From contig OZ020261.1 of NCBI GenBank assembly GCA_963971285.1, forward strand, positions 6,079,983 to 6,143,982: DNA of 64,000 nt, written 5' to 3'. Positions 49,095 to 61,134 of the stretch are shown one piece after another. Below the pieces are notes generated by a model. The model had not been told where the DNA came from. It did no database searches and was given only the letters and a program-made list of their open reading frames with translations. The first letter of the stretch is position 1, and each line of letters opens with the position of its first letter. Source of the stretch: Astropecten irregularis (taxonomy: Eukaryota; Echinodermata; Asteroidea; Paxillosida; Astropectinidae). Position numbers and translations under genes: made by a program.

Positions 49095-49740
49095 TGAAGT
49101 AGTGAGAATGTGTAAAATCTTGTTGGTTTTCCTATTAAAAAGAGAGAACCACACGTTTTCCACGAGGAAGTTTTGGTTTTCCATAAAAAACTTGTTGGTT
49201 TTCCTGTGGACTAAATAGGTTTCCACGAGAACCTGTCAGTTTACCACATGGAAATATAAAGATTCTGTACAAAACTAGATGCTTTTCCAGAGGGAATTCT
49301 TAAGTTTCCATCACGAGAACACTTGTAGGTTTTCCACAGCCCGGGTCTTCCAACTTATGCAAACTTAGTTTCCATCAGAATTTGCTTCTTTTCCAGAGAG
49401 AATTCTTAGGTTTCCATTAGAACTTCCCCGTATTCCAGAGGGAATTCTTGGGTTTCCATCAGAATTTGCATGTTTTCCATTGGGAATTCTAAGGTTTCCA
49501 TCAGAACTTGCTTGTTTTCCAGAGGGAATTCTTGGGTTTCCATCGGAACTTGCATGTTTTCCAGAGGGAATTCTTAGGTTTCCATCAGAATTTGCATGTT
49601 TTCCATTGGGAATTCTTAGGTTTCCATCAGAACTTGCATGTTTTCCAGAGGAAATTCTTGGGTTTCCATCAGAACTTGCATGTTTTCCATTGGGAATTCT
49701 TAGGTTTCCATCAGAACTTGCATGTTTTCCAGAGGGACGG
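49095..49740. repeat. 42-bp minisatellite; core 49360-49740 with about nine units
   Basis: Unit phrases are GGGAATTCTTGGGTTTCCATC and AGAACTTGCATGTTTTCCAGA, with alternating CCAGAGGG and CCATTGGG forms. 42 is a multiple of three, so both strands read open as 14-residue repeats. Degenerate precursor units lie at 49095-49355. Confidence 0.93.
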
Positions 49741-50339
49741 AATCCTTGTATTTGTTCATAGGGAAATGTTGTCAGATATTGCACTGTACGTTCATGTAGG
49801 TTTATGAATGGAATCCTTGTGTATTTATTTGACAGGAAGTCATTAGGAAAGTACAGTAAGAGTCGGAATTTTCATGCCATATTTTTTTCATTACGAACTG
49901 TTTAAGAGTGAATGTAAATTTACAAAGGAAAATAATTCTAGGGATATCTCAATGATCAGAGTCAAAATCTGTCCTGTATGATTTGAAGATTCATGGTTAG
50001 TAACTTATATTAGATAGAAAATTGTAATTACACGAGCGAAAGTCAAAGAATTGAAATCAATAATGAAGTGCATAATTAACAGTTTGATCCAAGCAAGTAC
50101 ATACATGTACAATGTACAATATGTAAATGTATACACATGAATGTATATGTACCTGTGTAAATTAATTTGTGCATCTGCATTGGTGCACAAATCTGCACAA
50201 AATTAAATACATTGTACCTTGTGTAGCCTTTTCTGAACATGTATGTATATACACACATTATTATAATTGCTGGTCAGCTGCCCATTATCCTGTGTACATG
50301 TAATATAGAGCCGTATAATACGTGTACTATAACAGTGGT

Positions 50340-50640
50340 CCGATCATGCATCCCCCGCCTCGTAATGGAATCACCCACAAGGCCCATGCCACCCATTGAC
50401 GTCATTGCCCTTTGTTATTGGCTGGCTAAGAAAAACATGGCCGTCCCTCCATGGCAACGGGTTCCCAATTTATGTTTTCTCAGATGATGTCCATAGTCTG
50501 TAGCTCTCCCAATCACATCCCCGCACCCTGGTGAAGGGTTGCCGCGGCAACCGACTGGGAGCCTCTTAAGAGTGGAAAAGATGCAGAGCATCGTGGAAAT
50601 CACCGTGGAGACCCGGGGTTCAGGAATTTGCAAATTTTCT
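50340..50640. promoter_or_regulatory. candidate intronic enhancer or alternative promoter
   Basis: In a locally GC-rich, repeat-free 300 bp: CRE TGACGTCA (50397-50404), reverse CCAAT (TTATTGG, about 50415), an X-box-like half CCATGGCAAC (about 50450), CCAAT (about 50509) and a perfect palindromic X-box GTTGCC-GC-GGCAAC (50538-50551). The same CRE/X-box pairing occurs upstream of exon 1. Function is inferred only. Confidence 0.35.
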
Positions 50641-50867
50641 GTTTGAAGCTAAATTCATTTTGGATATTAAACATTTCTTATAATGATTCAACCTGAAAAC
50701 ACTGCACTGTGAATTTATCTCACACATTGCTCAAAAATGTGAACATCATTTTTTTCACCTTGGTTTTGTTTTGTATTTGTGCTCTTTTTGTGTGGAGTAT
50801 TTTTTTTCCGAAGGGATGGTTACGTAGCCATGTCAATTTTGAATTCTAAAATGTACCAAATAATACA

Positions 50868-51232
50868 TTAAAGGTAGCATCGTACTTTGGTAAGAGACCA
50901 AAACAGAAATGTGCACAGATTTACGTATAACTTACAGGGTATGAAGATTGTGGTGGTAGAAACATACCGTTAAAGTTTTTTCGCCTGAAATGGTGTATTT
51001 ATCCAGAAATTAGTAAAACAACGACCAAAAATCTTTTTAATCTTTTGAAAGATCAAAAATAAAAGAGAAAAGACTTAAGAAATACTGTGGCTGTTTTTCA
51101 CTGTTTTCTCGAAAAGCGGGCAACATATGGGACTGAAATTTTCACAGATGAATGTCACTGTATCTGTCATGATATTTTTGCCCATGAATCTGCATTTCTT
51201 TGATAAAAACCAAAGTATGATACTACCTTTAA
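50868..51232 (+). mobile_element. family-1 TTAA MITE, full length (365 bp)
   Basis: TTAAAGGTAGCATCGTAC to GTATGATACTACCTTTAA, TTAA on both sides. Confidence 0.92.
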
Positions 51233-51697
51233 AAATGCTCTCCTTTCATCCAGGGCTGCACAGTGATCACAACGATGACCTGATTTATTTCTTGGAAGTG
51301 AAACTGGGTTGTTGTTTTATTTACAATTTTACTGGTTGGTCATGTTCCTTGAAAGTAACCATTGACAGAATAAAAGCCATTGGGTACCTGTTGGACAATT
51401 AATCTCTTTGCTGTTTTGGAAAACACTTGCTGTCATCATCAACGGATTCAGGATTTTCCAATTAAAGGAAAGCTTCTGTTGTTAAACAAATACCCAGGGT
51501 GCCATTCCGGCAGAAACCATATGCCTTATTGACGTCGCATCCATTTTTGTCACCTTCTAATTAGTTCCTTGTATATACCCGTTGGAAAATTCCAATTCTG
51601 AAAAGAAAATGGGTACCAGACTTTTTCAAATCCAAGCCTCAGTTTGATTGCACTGCTTTGAATGAGGATGCATGGATGCACCGTGAACTGAATAAGA

Positions 51698-51968
51698 GGC
51701 CTTTCTCAAAGCTCGGCTCAGGCTCAGGCTCAGGCTCTGGCTCCGGCTCCGGCTCCGGCTCTCTGGCTCCATTTCGAGAATCCATTCTAAAATAACAGGT
51801 ATTGAAATAGATGTTTTTGGCTGCAATTCGGAAGTACATTCTATGCTTTGAACAAGAAAACAGAGCTTCACTTTCAATGAAAATCCACAACCTATATTTT
51901 CAGCATATGGATGACTGAGACGGAGCAGAAGCCAGAGCCTGAGCCGGAGCGGAGCTTTGAGAAAGGCC
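51698..51968. mobile_element. family-5 MITE with expanded GGCTCA/GGCTCC hexamers
   Basis: GGCCTTTCTCAAAGCTCGGC to GAGCTTTGAGAAAGGCC. The left arm holds an expanded hexamer run (GGCTCA then GGCTCC) at 51715-51775, so the arm itself behaves as a minisatellite. Confidence 0.87.
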
Positions 51969-53124
51969 CCAGGTCTGTTAATTGGCCTTACATGTTGTCA
52001 AGTTGAATGACTTTTGCATTTACCGACTCCTACAATGGAAGGCTTGTAAACCTTTGTCATCCAGCAAATTAATAAGCCGCTCCATTTGACTTCATTTCAA
52101 GTCAAAGGGAATTGAATTCAATGGCTCCTACAATCGAAGTCTCGTAACCTTTTCTCATCACAGCAAATTTATTTGAATTCATTTTCGACCACCTATAAAA
52201 GTCTGTGAAAGCCAAAATGCAGCACGGCCCAAAATCTCTTTAAGTGCCTGCTGCACTTAAAAGATTGATGTCAAAGAATTCCAGCCAGTCCCATCGGGTT
52301 GTGAAAGAATCCGTCCGATTGCCTCCATCCCTGTTCAATCTATAAAAACAATCACCTAATTGCTTTGACGTGCGTATATGCGTCTTTGCAAACGTCACCA
52401 ATAAACATTTCGTCCGCGGCTCACTGAAAAACATTCTCCAAATATTTGTCCATTGACCTGTCCTTTTGAACCGCTGGACTGAAATGAAGAGTATTTTTTT
52501 CATTTTTTAAAGTTTTTTCCGAGTCTGTTATGTATCATCGAGGATTTTCATTATGCACCCCTGGAGGCAATTGCAGATACAAACGTCATCAACTTTGCCG
52601 TAATTCTCTTTCGTCAGAAAACAAGCAACAAAATATCTGACAAACAAAATTAATGGGAGATAATGACTTTATTTTGCTCCCCTCAAAAAACAAGACGTCA
52701 TCGTGGCCTTGTATTAAGTTGTATTGTGTTGTACATACATACATGTGCGTACATTGTATATTATGGTCCGTACATGTACATGTACGTACGTCGTCCAAGA
52801 CTTAGAAGTATATAAGATTTCGAAACCCAACAACAAACAGGAAGAGAAACCACTTGAAGTAATCGACCGACAGACACATGTTTCACACTGAACCGTCTGC
52901 ATTTGAGGAAAAAAAAAAAAAAAAAAACGCGGATAAGTAGAAGCTGATGACATCACCATCACCCCGGCAACGCATATCTTACGCTGACTGGTATAATTGC
53001 AAGATTATCAGCAGCATTGATACAATTAAAGCGTGCACTTCATGCCTTGGCAATCGTCAGATGGGACTCAAAACATGTCTTCATTTGCGCAAGCAAATTC
53101 GGTCCTAAATATCATGTAGTAAAT

Positions 53125-53456
53125 GTTCTCGACAGGCGCGGTTCTACGGGGGGGGCTAGGGGGGCGAGTGTAGCCCCCAAAACATTTTGTCTAGCCCCCC
53201 CCCCCAAAAAAAAAAAAGTGAAAAAAAAATTCTTGAAAATACTGGATTTTTTCAGTTACACACTGTATTAAGCGCCAATTACATAAAAAACGCGTTGTGT
53301 GGGCTATAATGTGCATTTTTTTCGACCCTTAATAAGACATAGCAGAAGCGAGTGTTAGAAGAACCCAAAATATCAGGTCTTCTAGCCCCCAAAAAATAAT
53401 GGCTCTTCTAGCCCCCCAAAAAAAATGTTGGCTCTAGAACTGCGCCTGGTTCTCGA
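53125..53456. mobile_element. hAT-like MITE copy 3 with perfect 8-bp TSD
   Basis: Element 53133-53448 between GTTCTCGA at 53125-53132 and GTTCTCGA at 53449-53456. Ends CAGGCGCGGTTCTACG and CTAGAACTGCGCCTG. The youngest-looking copy. Confidence 0.93.
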
Positions 53457-54014
53457 TTGTCGAGGATCGCAAAGACAATTAAGCCCAACGTGAGTCTTAC
53501 GTAAAACCGCAACACACAAATTAACTAATAGATTTGAGGCTGTGCATGGCGTGTGCACATAGTAACACGATGTGACATAAAAAAGATAATATACATATAT
53601 GTGTCACATGGTGTTACCGCAAACCTATTACTTAACACAAAATAATATGAAAAAAATTCACATCATATCTTACAAGTGGAAATAAAGTGAGCCCAAATGT
53701 TAATGAACAATTTTTATCGATCCATAAATTGGGTGAAAATCTTGGCAGACATACATTTAGTTTGCGCCACTTTCATCTCGACGCAACAAATTGAAAAACC
53801 TTTGAAAATCAATTATTTTTCGCCGGTGCGAGCGCTGCGTATTGATTCAGTAAATTGACAACACTTAACAAGGTTTAAACATGTCTGCCACATACATGTA
53901 CATATGTACAACCTTATGACTGGTACATGTATGTACAGGTACATGCACATGAGCTTTGCACGCAATCAAAATAATCTTGGTAAAAAAGGAAAATTTTCTT
54001 GGCTATTTGAATTC

Positions 54015-54187
54015 AATAGGGCTCCTTGCTCGAGCTATTTATAGAATAAGCCCTTTATATCAACAACAACTACATGTACCTGGATGTTCGGACAAATAGC
54101 ACTACGTTTACGTGTCAGTTAATTGGGCAACGTGCGATTTGTTTGTCCGAACATCTGAAAGTGACGTCACAAGCGCGAAGCCCTATT
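54015..54187. mobile_element. inverted-repeat element AATAGGGCT..AGCCCTATT
   Basis: Terminal 9-bp inverted repeat, with an inner pair TGTTCGGACAAA / TTTGTCCGAACA. Carries a CRE octamer at 54162-54169. Single copy here; superfamily unknown. Confidence 0.6.
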
Positions 54188-54619
54188 GCCAAAATTATGT
54201 ACATGTAGTCATGTACTCTACAAACTACATGTACGTACACTGTATATGCCTGTTCATTATAACATATTTCCGAATTGCTACTTGAGCTTTTGCTGCGGCT
54301 CTAGCTATGGCTTTGCCATTCATGCAATGTGTGCATTCATTTTAAGCGATGGCTATCAGGGAGAGACTTATATATTATGGCTATGGCTTCAACTAAGTCT
54401 TTTTTTGAACAGGGAAATGCACCTTTATCTTCAGCTTTTTCCGAATGAACAAACAAATCAAAAAGGTCCTCTGACTTATGGAGATGATCCTAGCCATTTC
54501 CCAATGGATTAAGATTATGCATACTGTATATACATGTACATGCATACATACATTTACATGTATGTTCTTTGTGCATGTAAAGGTCTGGTGCAGTGTGAAG
54601 TCTAACACTCATGACACTT

Positions 54620-55425
54620 TTGCAGTATCCCTATTCTGTAATTCTAACCCCCGGGCATTTTGGCTAGGAACCTTCTGAATCTGCCAAAGTCCTACACTGT
54701 GTAGTATCCCTATGGCACACTCTGTAACCCTAACCCTCTGGGCATTTTGGCTTGGAACCGTCCTGAATCTGCCAAAGTCCATCACTGTGCAGTATCCCTA
54801 TGGCACATTCTGTAACCCTAACCCTCTGGGCATTTTGGCTAGGAACCTTCCTGAATCTGCCAAAGTCCATCACTGTGCAGTATCCCTATGGCACACTCTG
54901 TAACCCTAACCCTCTGGGCATTTTGGCTTGGAACCGTCCTGAATCTGCCAAAGTCCATCACTGTGCAGTATCCCTATGGCACATTCTGTAACCCTAACCC
55001 TCTGGGCATTTTGGCTAGGAACCTTCCTGAATCTGCCAAAGTCCATCACTGTGCAGTATCCCTATGGCACATTCTGTAACCCTAACCCTCTGGGCATTTT
55101 GGCTAGGAACCTTCCTGAATCTGCCAAAGTCCATCACTGTGCAGTATCCCTATGGCACATACTGTAACCCTAACCCTCTGGGCATTTTGGCTAGGAACCT
55201 TCCTGAATCTGCCAAAGTCCATCACTGTGCAGTATCCCTATGGCACATTCTGTAACCCTAACCCACTAGGGCATTTTGTCTAGGAACCTTCTGAATCTGC
55301 CAAAGTCCAACACTGTGCAGTATCCCTATGGCACATTCTGTAACCCTAACCCACTAGGGCATTTTGTCTATATACATGTAGGAACCTTCCTGAATCTGCC
55401 AAAGTCCAACATTGCGCAGTATGAC
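54620..55425 (+). repeat. 88-bp satellite array B, about nine units
   Basis: CTATGGCAC recurs with exactly 88-bp spacing (ATG at 54712, 54800, 54888, 54976, 55064, 55152, 55240 and 55328). Each unit carries GTAACCCTAACCCTCTGGG, two telomere-type CCCTAA repeats. Units 54712-54887 and 54888-55063 repeat as a dimer distinguished by GGCTTGGAACCGTCC and GGCTAGGAACCTTCC. Confidence 0.96.
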
Positions 55426-55433
55426 AAGAGTTA

Positions 55434-55558
55434 GAGCTTGTTTGTTTAATGCAAAGGATCCCAGATTTAATGATCCACCTCCTATGCAGGGTATTATGCA
55501 GGTAAAATGGGATCCGGATCCGCAAGATTCGTGATCCTGTGCATTAAACAAACAGGCC
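55434..55558. mobile_element. small inverted-repeat element at the satellite border
   Basis: GCTTGTTTGTTTAATGCA and GGATC at the left, GATCCTGTGCATTAAACAAACAGGC at the right, with GGATCC in the centre. 125 bp, no coding. Confidence 0.7.
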
Positions 55559-56638
55559 CGTAAACGAAGACGGGCACATTAATCGCTGGATCGTCTTGAT
55601 AAGAAAGCCAATTGCATCTCGGGTCTTTTATCCAAAGTCCTTGAAAATAGCAATGTATAATACGATCAGGCTCAGGTTAAAAGAAATAAACATGAATTCT
55701 CTAAAGATCTAACCTTTTCACACTTTTTTTTTCAATTTCCATTCCCTCTTATGTCTATATCGGAAGCCAGACCATAAACATCATCACAGACACTGTGTAA
55801 CACGAAACATCCATAACAATCGTGAATTCCCAGAGCAACAAAAACAGGGTATTTTTATCCCGAAGTGACAAATTTTGTCAGTCTTATTCATTTCGTTTCC
55901 CCCCCCTCGACGATTGAAAAAGAACGAGGCATCTATATCGGTCGCCACAATTAGGATTTGCCGTGGAAAGATATAAAATACAAGGGGAATTGAAACCATG
56001 GACATTATTATTGAAATTATACATTTGACTCCCACGCGTTCAGTCCGGAGAGGGATAAAAGTACAGTATTTTTGGTCGCAGCCGAGACGGACCAGTTCCC
56101 GGCCGTCCTCTTACACAACGTTTTAAAGTTCACCGATATTTTGTTTCCGTGGAATGTTGTGGATTATGTTCAAGGCATGTGCTGTTCAAGGGGGAGGACT
56201 GGAGGGATCGGAGGGGGGTGTTTCTTGTCAGCGACGCCATCCCCGGCGCAAGCCCCTCTTGATTTTGACGGAGGAGATAAAAGGTCGAGCAGTCGTGTAA
56301 CGAGAGACAAAGACCGACTGCGATGCTAATGTGCATTCTCAGCTGTGCTAAATAGCACGACAAATTACATCCAAGCCAGTGTACCTATACAGTATGTGCT
56401 CCTGAACCAGACAGACGCATGTAAAATGATGTACATGAACATGACATATGATTTGTGACATGGCCTCACAAAAATGGTTTTAAAAGGCACAGATAAAAAC
56501 TTAAACAAATGGTATAGCCAAATGTCAGTGCACAGTTAGCTTGCAACAAACATTGCAGTGGTATTTGATATTTCACAAGAAATAGATTATCTTTGAAACT
56601 TTTGTCATAATTTATGATTGAATGACCGATAGACCTAA

Positions 56639-56796
56639 TAGCGCTCCGCACTAATGACGTCACAAAATCCCCGAAAGTCACACAAACATTGACTCACACA
56701 TGTAGTGTACATGGACGCGCACACCCACACACGTTTGTATGGTTGCAATGTTTGTCTGAGATCAGGTGCTATTTTTAGCGCAAGTGCGGAGCGCTA
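56639..56796. mobile_element. TAGCGCTCCGCAC element a, carries a CRE
   Basis: TAGCGCTCCGCAC to GTGCGGAGCGCTA. Interior AGACAAACATTG-like / CAATGTTTGTCTGAG arms and TGACGTCA at 56655-56662. Confidence 0.85.
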
Positions 56797-57087
56797 CATG
56801 TATTGTACACAATGACAACAAATTCAAAGCTCTGCAGAAACAGTGTAAATTTTTTACACACAGTTTAATAAGTATTTCATATGCTCATATCAAAGTTATA
56901 TTGTGATGGCCATTATATGGAACTAACGATGACAACAAATTGTAAAATTATGTAATCTCTTGCGAGACTTGGGGCTATGCGAAGTCTGGGTTTCAATTGA
57001 GCCGAAGAAAGTAAGAAAGAGGCAATGAACAACGGAATCATTTAAATTATGAACACACTTCGTGAATTTAATTCAACCTGCTGTAAA

Positions 57088-57244
57088 TAGCGCTCCGCAC
57101 TAATGACGTCACAAAATTCCCGGATGTCAGACAAACATTGATCACACACGTAGTGTACATGCACGCGCACACCCACACACGTTTGCATGGTTGCAATGTT
57201 TGTCTGAGATCCGGTGCTATTTTTAGCACAAGTGCAGAGCGCTA
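57088..57244. mobile_element. TAGCGCTCCGCAC element b, same orientation, carries a CRE
   Basis: TAGCGCTCCGCAC to GTGCAGAGCGCTA. Over 90 percent like element a by eye, with TGACGTCA at 57104-57111 in the same place. Confidence 0.85.
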
Positions 57245-59116
57245 TTCAGCAGTCACTTCCCTCTATCCCGAACTGAACAATTTCCAACTATCTCTTATCT
57301 TAGCATTTAATCTCTTTTTATCCACTTCTCTTATTATTATTCTTTTGTTCCAAAAGTAATTATTATCATTTAAAACAGGTACATGTATAAACATGCCGGT
57401 GCTCATGCATGCTGCCGTGATCGCGTGCACAGTCCCTTATTACATAATACATGTAATAATTTAAAGTTTTCATTAATACATATCCCTACAAAATAATAAC
57501 TTAAACAATATACCTTTCCATCTTTCTTCAAAGAATGGCCTATGATATTTGTTGCCATGAAAATGACTAGTTTTTTGTTGTAATTTGATACGTGGCGACT
57601 ACAAGAAACTAGAAATGCCAAGAAAAAGTCACTTTTAAAATCTCTACATCATATCTTTCCATCTTTGTCCTATATATGGCCTATTATTCGTTGCCATGGA
57701 AACTTGCTATATGTTTTCTTTTTCGATAGTGCCATCTTATTATCTAATGGGCATCAGTTGGTTTGGGGATTTTGTTTTGTTTTTTAGTGTCGTCAGTTTA
57801 TTGGTTAGTGTAATCTGAAATCAGTTTGAGTAGTGTGTCTCTCTGCGTTCCTATGGATCGGCCAGGCACTGCACGTATCTACTTGCATGACCGCAAGGCA
57901 TGCTGGGAATGAGCCAAACATCGTTCACCAAATGATACGTCTACTACATGTAGTACACCCACACGTGCATGACGTACATGTATGCGGGGCATTTTGTGGG
58001 TATGGATGAAATTCTGTTTCATGACGATCACTTTTGTCGAGAATTTCTTTTTCGTGATAGTAATATAACAAAACAACGCAAAAAACAAATGTGTTGATTG
58101 AAACAAACAATCAGAAGTGCCATTTTATGCACTTAGGCCTTTACTATTTTTATCCAGCCTCCACATTTTACCCGGCAAAGTTATTATTGGTTCTGTCCTA
58201 TTGTGTCTGTTTGGTCATTTGTATGCTGACATTTTTTTTTAATTAACGCGTCAAACCTTTGGGTCTGGGAAAACATGACAAGACCCGCTCTCAGTCTTTA
58301 TTTCTATAAACTGATTTGTTTGCGTTAGCCTTTTCTGTAGTGTAATTATTTCTGGTGTCTTGCCGGCAGTTACTTTGTGGAATAATATGCAAGTGAATGA
58401 ATGAATTTCTGAAAGCACGGATATAATGTAAAGTGTGAACCAGCTACATTTACAAGGTTGCCGTCCATTCAGCTGTAATGATTTTGTCCTCCAAAATCAC
58501 AAGTTCATTTGGGATAAAAAAGGTCTCCCGTCCTTGTATAGTCTTCCATCTCAGCGTGTCATTTGTCTTTAATTCCAACCTCTAGCTCTGTGTCGCCGTC
58601 GGAGCAGCTAGCCGTTAACCCAAATGCCAAATACTTGACATTTACTCGACATCGTTATCTTCGGGCTCGTTCGTGGAGAAAATGCTGTCTCCTCGCGAAC
58701 CAAAGAAAAGTGTGGGCTTATATTATAGTGCTTAGCTGCAGTGCACAATTTGTTTAAGGCAGAAAAGATTTTTAGGCTGGCAAACAATTCAATTTTTGAC
58801 CAAGTAAATAAACATGATGTTTATCACGCTGAGCAAAATTATGTTTTTTTTTTCATAAAACACTAAGATTTAATCATAACTTTGAGTTGCCACTATCACC
58901 ATAGTGATTTGTATTGTGACATCACACTTTGTTGACATGTAGGGATTAAGATTGATTCAAATTTTATAAGAACAAAAATTGATAAAAGACTGACTCAGCA
59001 TTTCAATCGCCCAACCAGTATAAATTCCATACGGTTTGTTATAATGAACATGTATATATGTCTTGTGAATTATCAATATACATGTAGCCTTTTTTTCTAT
59101 ATACATGTATGTTTGC

Positions 59117-59697
59117 TTAAAGGGATGGTACAGAATTGGTAAGACAAAATACACTTCAAGATCACAGATTCACATAAACTAACACAGTATAATGATGATG
59201 ATAGGAGAAAACATCCCATGAAATGTTTTTGTCTGAAATGCCATATTCGTTGAGAAATAAATGAAACTATATTCCGATTGGAATAAATCACTTCAAAGCA
59301 TTTTATTATAAACGCATAATATCGTTGAAATGTGTAAACGGGTTTTTACTATTTTCTCGTGACCCAGATGGCTGATTGACCTCAAACTTCTACAGGTTTG
59401 TCAGTTAAGGTACATGTACAGGTATATGATAGATTGATGGGTTTTTCAAGATTTAGTGTCATTTAAAAAGATCGTTTGTCCGAACGATTTAGTAACATTT
59501 CGAAAGCGTATGGTGTAACCGTGAAGGATTTGGAGGGGGCAAGATTATTTCGGCCGTATTTCTGCTATTCAGATGAACAAAGCTTAAAAAGGTACATGAA
59601 GCAACATCTGTAAGGAAGTTTAAAACCTTCACTTCTGTTTAAGTACCAAATTCAGCCAAAACGCATATCTTTGCAAATCCTATATGCTCCCTTTAAA
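59117..59697. mobile_element. family-2 TTAA MITE, long form
   Basis: TTAAAGGGATGGTACAGAATTGG at the left, GCAAATCCTATATGCTCCC then TTTAA at the right. TCGTTTGTCCGAACGATTT inside matches the family-2 palindrome. 581 bp, the longest related copy. Confidence 0.78.
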
Positions 59698-59948
59698 TCG
59701 TAAATCCACCGTCTCTATTTTCCAGGCCGGTGAGATGTACATGTATAATGGACAGTGTACACTGTACATGTATTATGGTATAATGACCTTGCCATTGCTA
59801 GCTGGGGGAGGGGGCTAGCTGTTACACATAGTGAGTGTGACCAGGCTCTTACGAAGGGGACGTGTTGCAAATTAAAAAATGGTACACAGCACATACATGT
59901 ATGCTGAGCGTGTATTTTATGGGACATGAGATGTACATGTACAGTACA

Positions 59949-60390
59949 TACAGGGTATCCCAGAAAAAACGCAACACTGTGTCAGGACACATGTTAAAAT
60001 TAAACTGTTTATCACTTCAAGATTCAGATATGTGATACAACCATGTCTTGGCTATCACCACGTAGAATTTAAGCATATTGGGGCTGAAATTGGCGAAAAT
60101 ATGACCAATTGAAACAGCTACTCCTTCAAAACAAATTTGCAAGGATAACATGCATAGTGGTCAATACACACATAATGTGTATGAAAGAAAATGAAAATCG
60201 GGTTTTGAGGTTGGGTAATTCAGTCTTAGTTTTTTCACTAAATTGTTGTCCTATTTTGCTCAAATTCTACATGGTGATAGCGAAGACATGGCTGTATCAC
60301 ATATCTGAATATTGAAGTGACAAACAGTTTAATTTTCATATAAAAGTTCTCGACACAAGTGTTGCGTTTTTTTGGGGGGGACACCCTGTA
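59949..60390. mobile_element. long-arm foldback element with TA flanks (442 bp)
   Basis: TACAGGGTATCCCAGAAAAA at the left, TTTTTTTGGGGGGGACACCC-TGTA at the right. The arms extend over 100 bp (TTTATCACTTCAAGATTCAG against its counterpart near 60325). TA duplication and CAGGGT ends suggest Tc1/mariner. No transposase. Confidence 0.82.
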
Positions 60391-60753
60391 TATATGTGTC
60401 TCATTTTGACGGCATGTAGGAAATCGCAATAAAACCATGATCTTTCCAACCTTCTATCCTCCTATCCTTGGAAAAGACAGATGAGTGTTTACGTAACATT
60501 TAAACTGAGGTACATGTCATTGGTATGTGGGGAACAGGTTGCAGGTAAAGAGTTCCAATTGTGAGGCAGTGCACGGGAAGATTTACTGGAAGATCGAGTA
60601 CCTCACAGTATGGGCTTGAGGTACTGTAACTGCGTATGGATGCAAAACGAATAGAAAGATGTGAGATGCGAGATGGGTGGCGATCATTTGAGGAACAGTG
60701 ACCGATTCTATCAATGCTTTGCGATCATCGCTAAAGGAAAGCCCAATTTTTTG

Positions 60754-61001
60754 TTAAAGGTAGTATCATACTTTGGTTTTTGTCAAAGAAATTCAGATTC
60801 ATGGGCAAAAATATCAAGGACGATACAGAAAAAGTCATCTGTGAAAATTTTAGTCCCCCACGGTGCCCACTTTTTGAGAAAACAGTGAAAAACGGCCACA
60901 GTATTTTTAAATTCTTTTCTCTTTTATTTTTGATCTTGTAAAAGATCAAAAAGATTTTCAGTCGTTGTCTTACTCTTACCAAAGTATGATACTACCTTTA
61001 A
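60754..61001 (-). mobile_element. family-1 TTAA MITE, internally deleted (248 bp)
   Basis: TTAAAGGTAGTATCATAC to GTATGATACTACCTTTAA, both ends perfect. About 117 bp between TTGTCTTACTC and TTACCAAAG is missing relative to full-length copies. Confidence 0.9.
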
Positions 61002-61134
61002 GCAATGGATTTGGGCTTTACTGATGATCGTAAAGCGTTAGTGAAAGCGGCCACAGGCGTCTGACAACAATTTTACATTTTGGTTGTGATTACTCTCATC
61101 ATAGGGCAGGATAGCTCAGAATCCTTTCTTAGCA

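Noticed and set aside
49365..49807. 139-, 93- and 99-codon repetitive frames
   Set aside because: Explained by the 42-bp minisatellite; open on both strands, so no evidence of coding.
54712..55255. Series of identical 63-codon frames
   Set aside because: Each is the same stretch of the 88-bp satellite. 88 is not a multiple of three, so each frame soon meets a stop.
54620..55425. Telomere or internal telomeric block
   Set aside because: Each 88-bp unit has only two CCCTAA repeats; there is no extended (TTAGGG)n tract.
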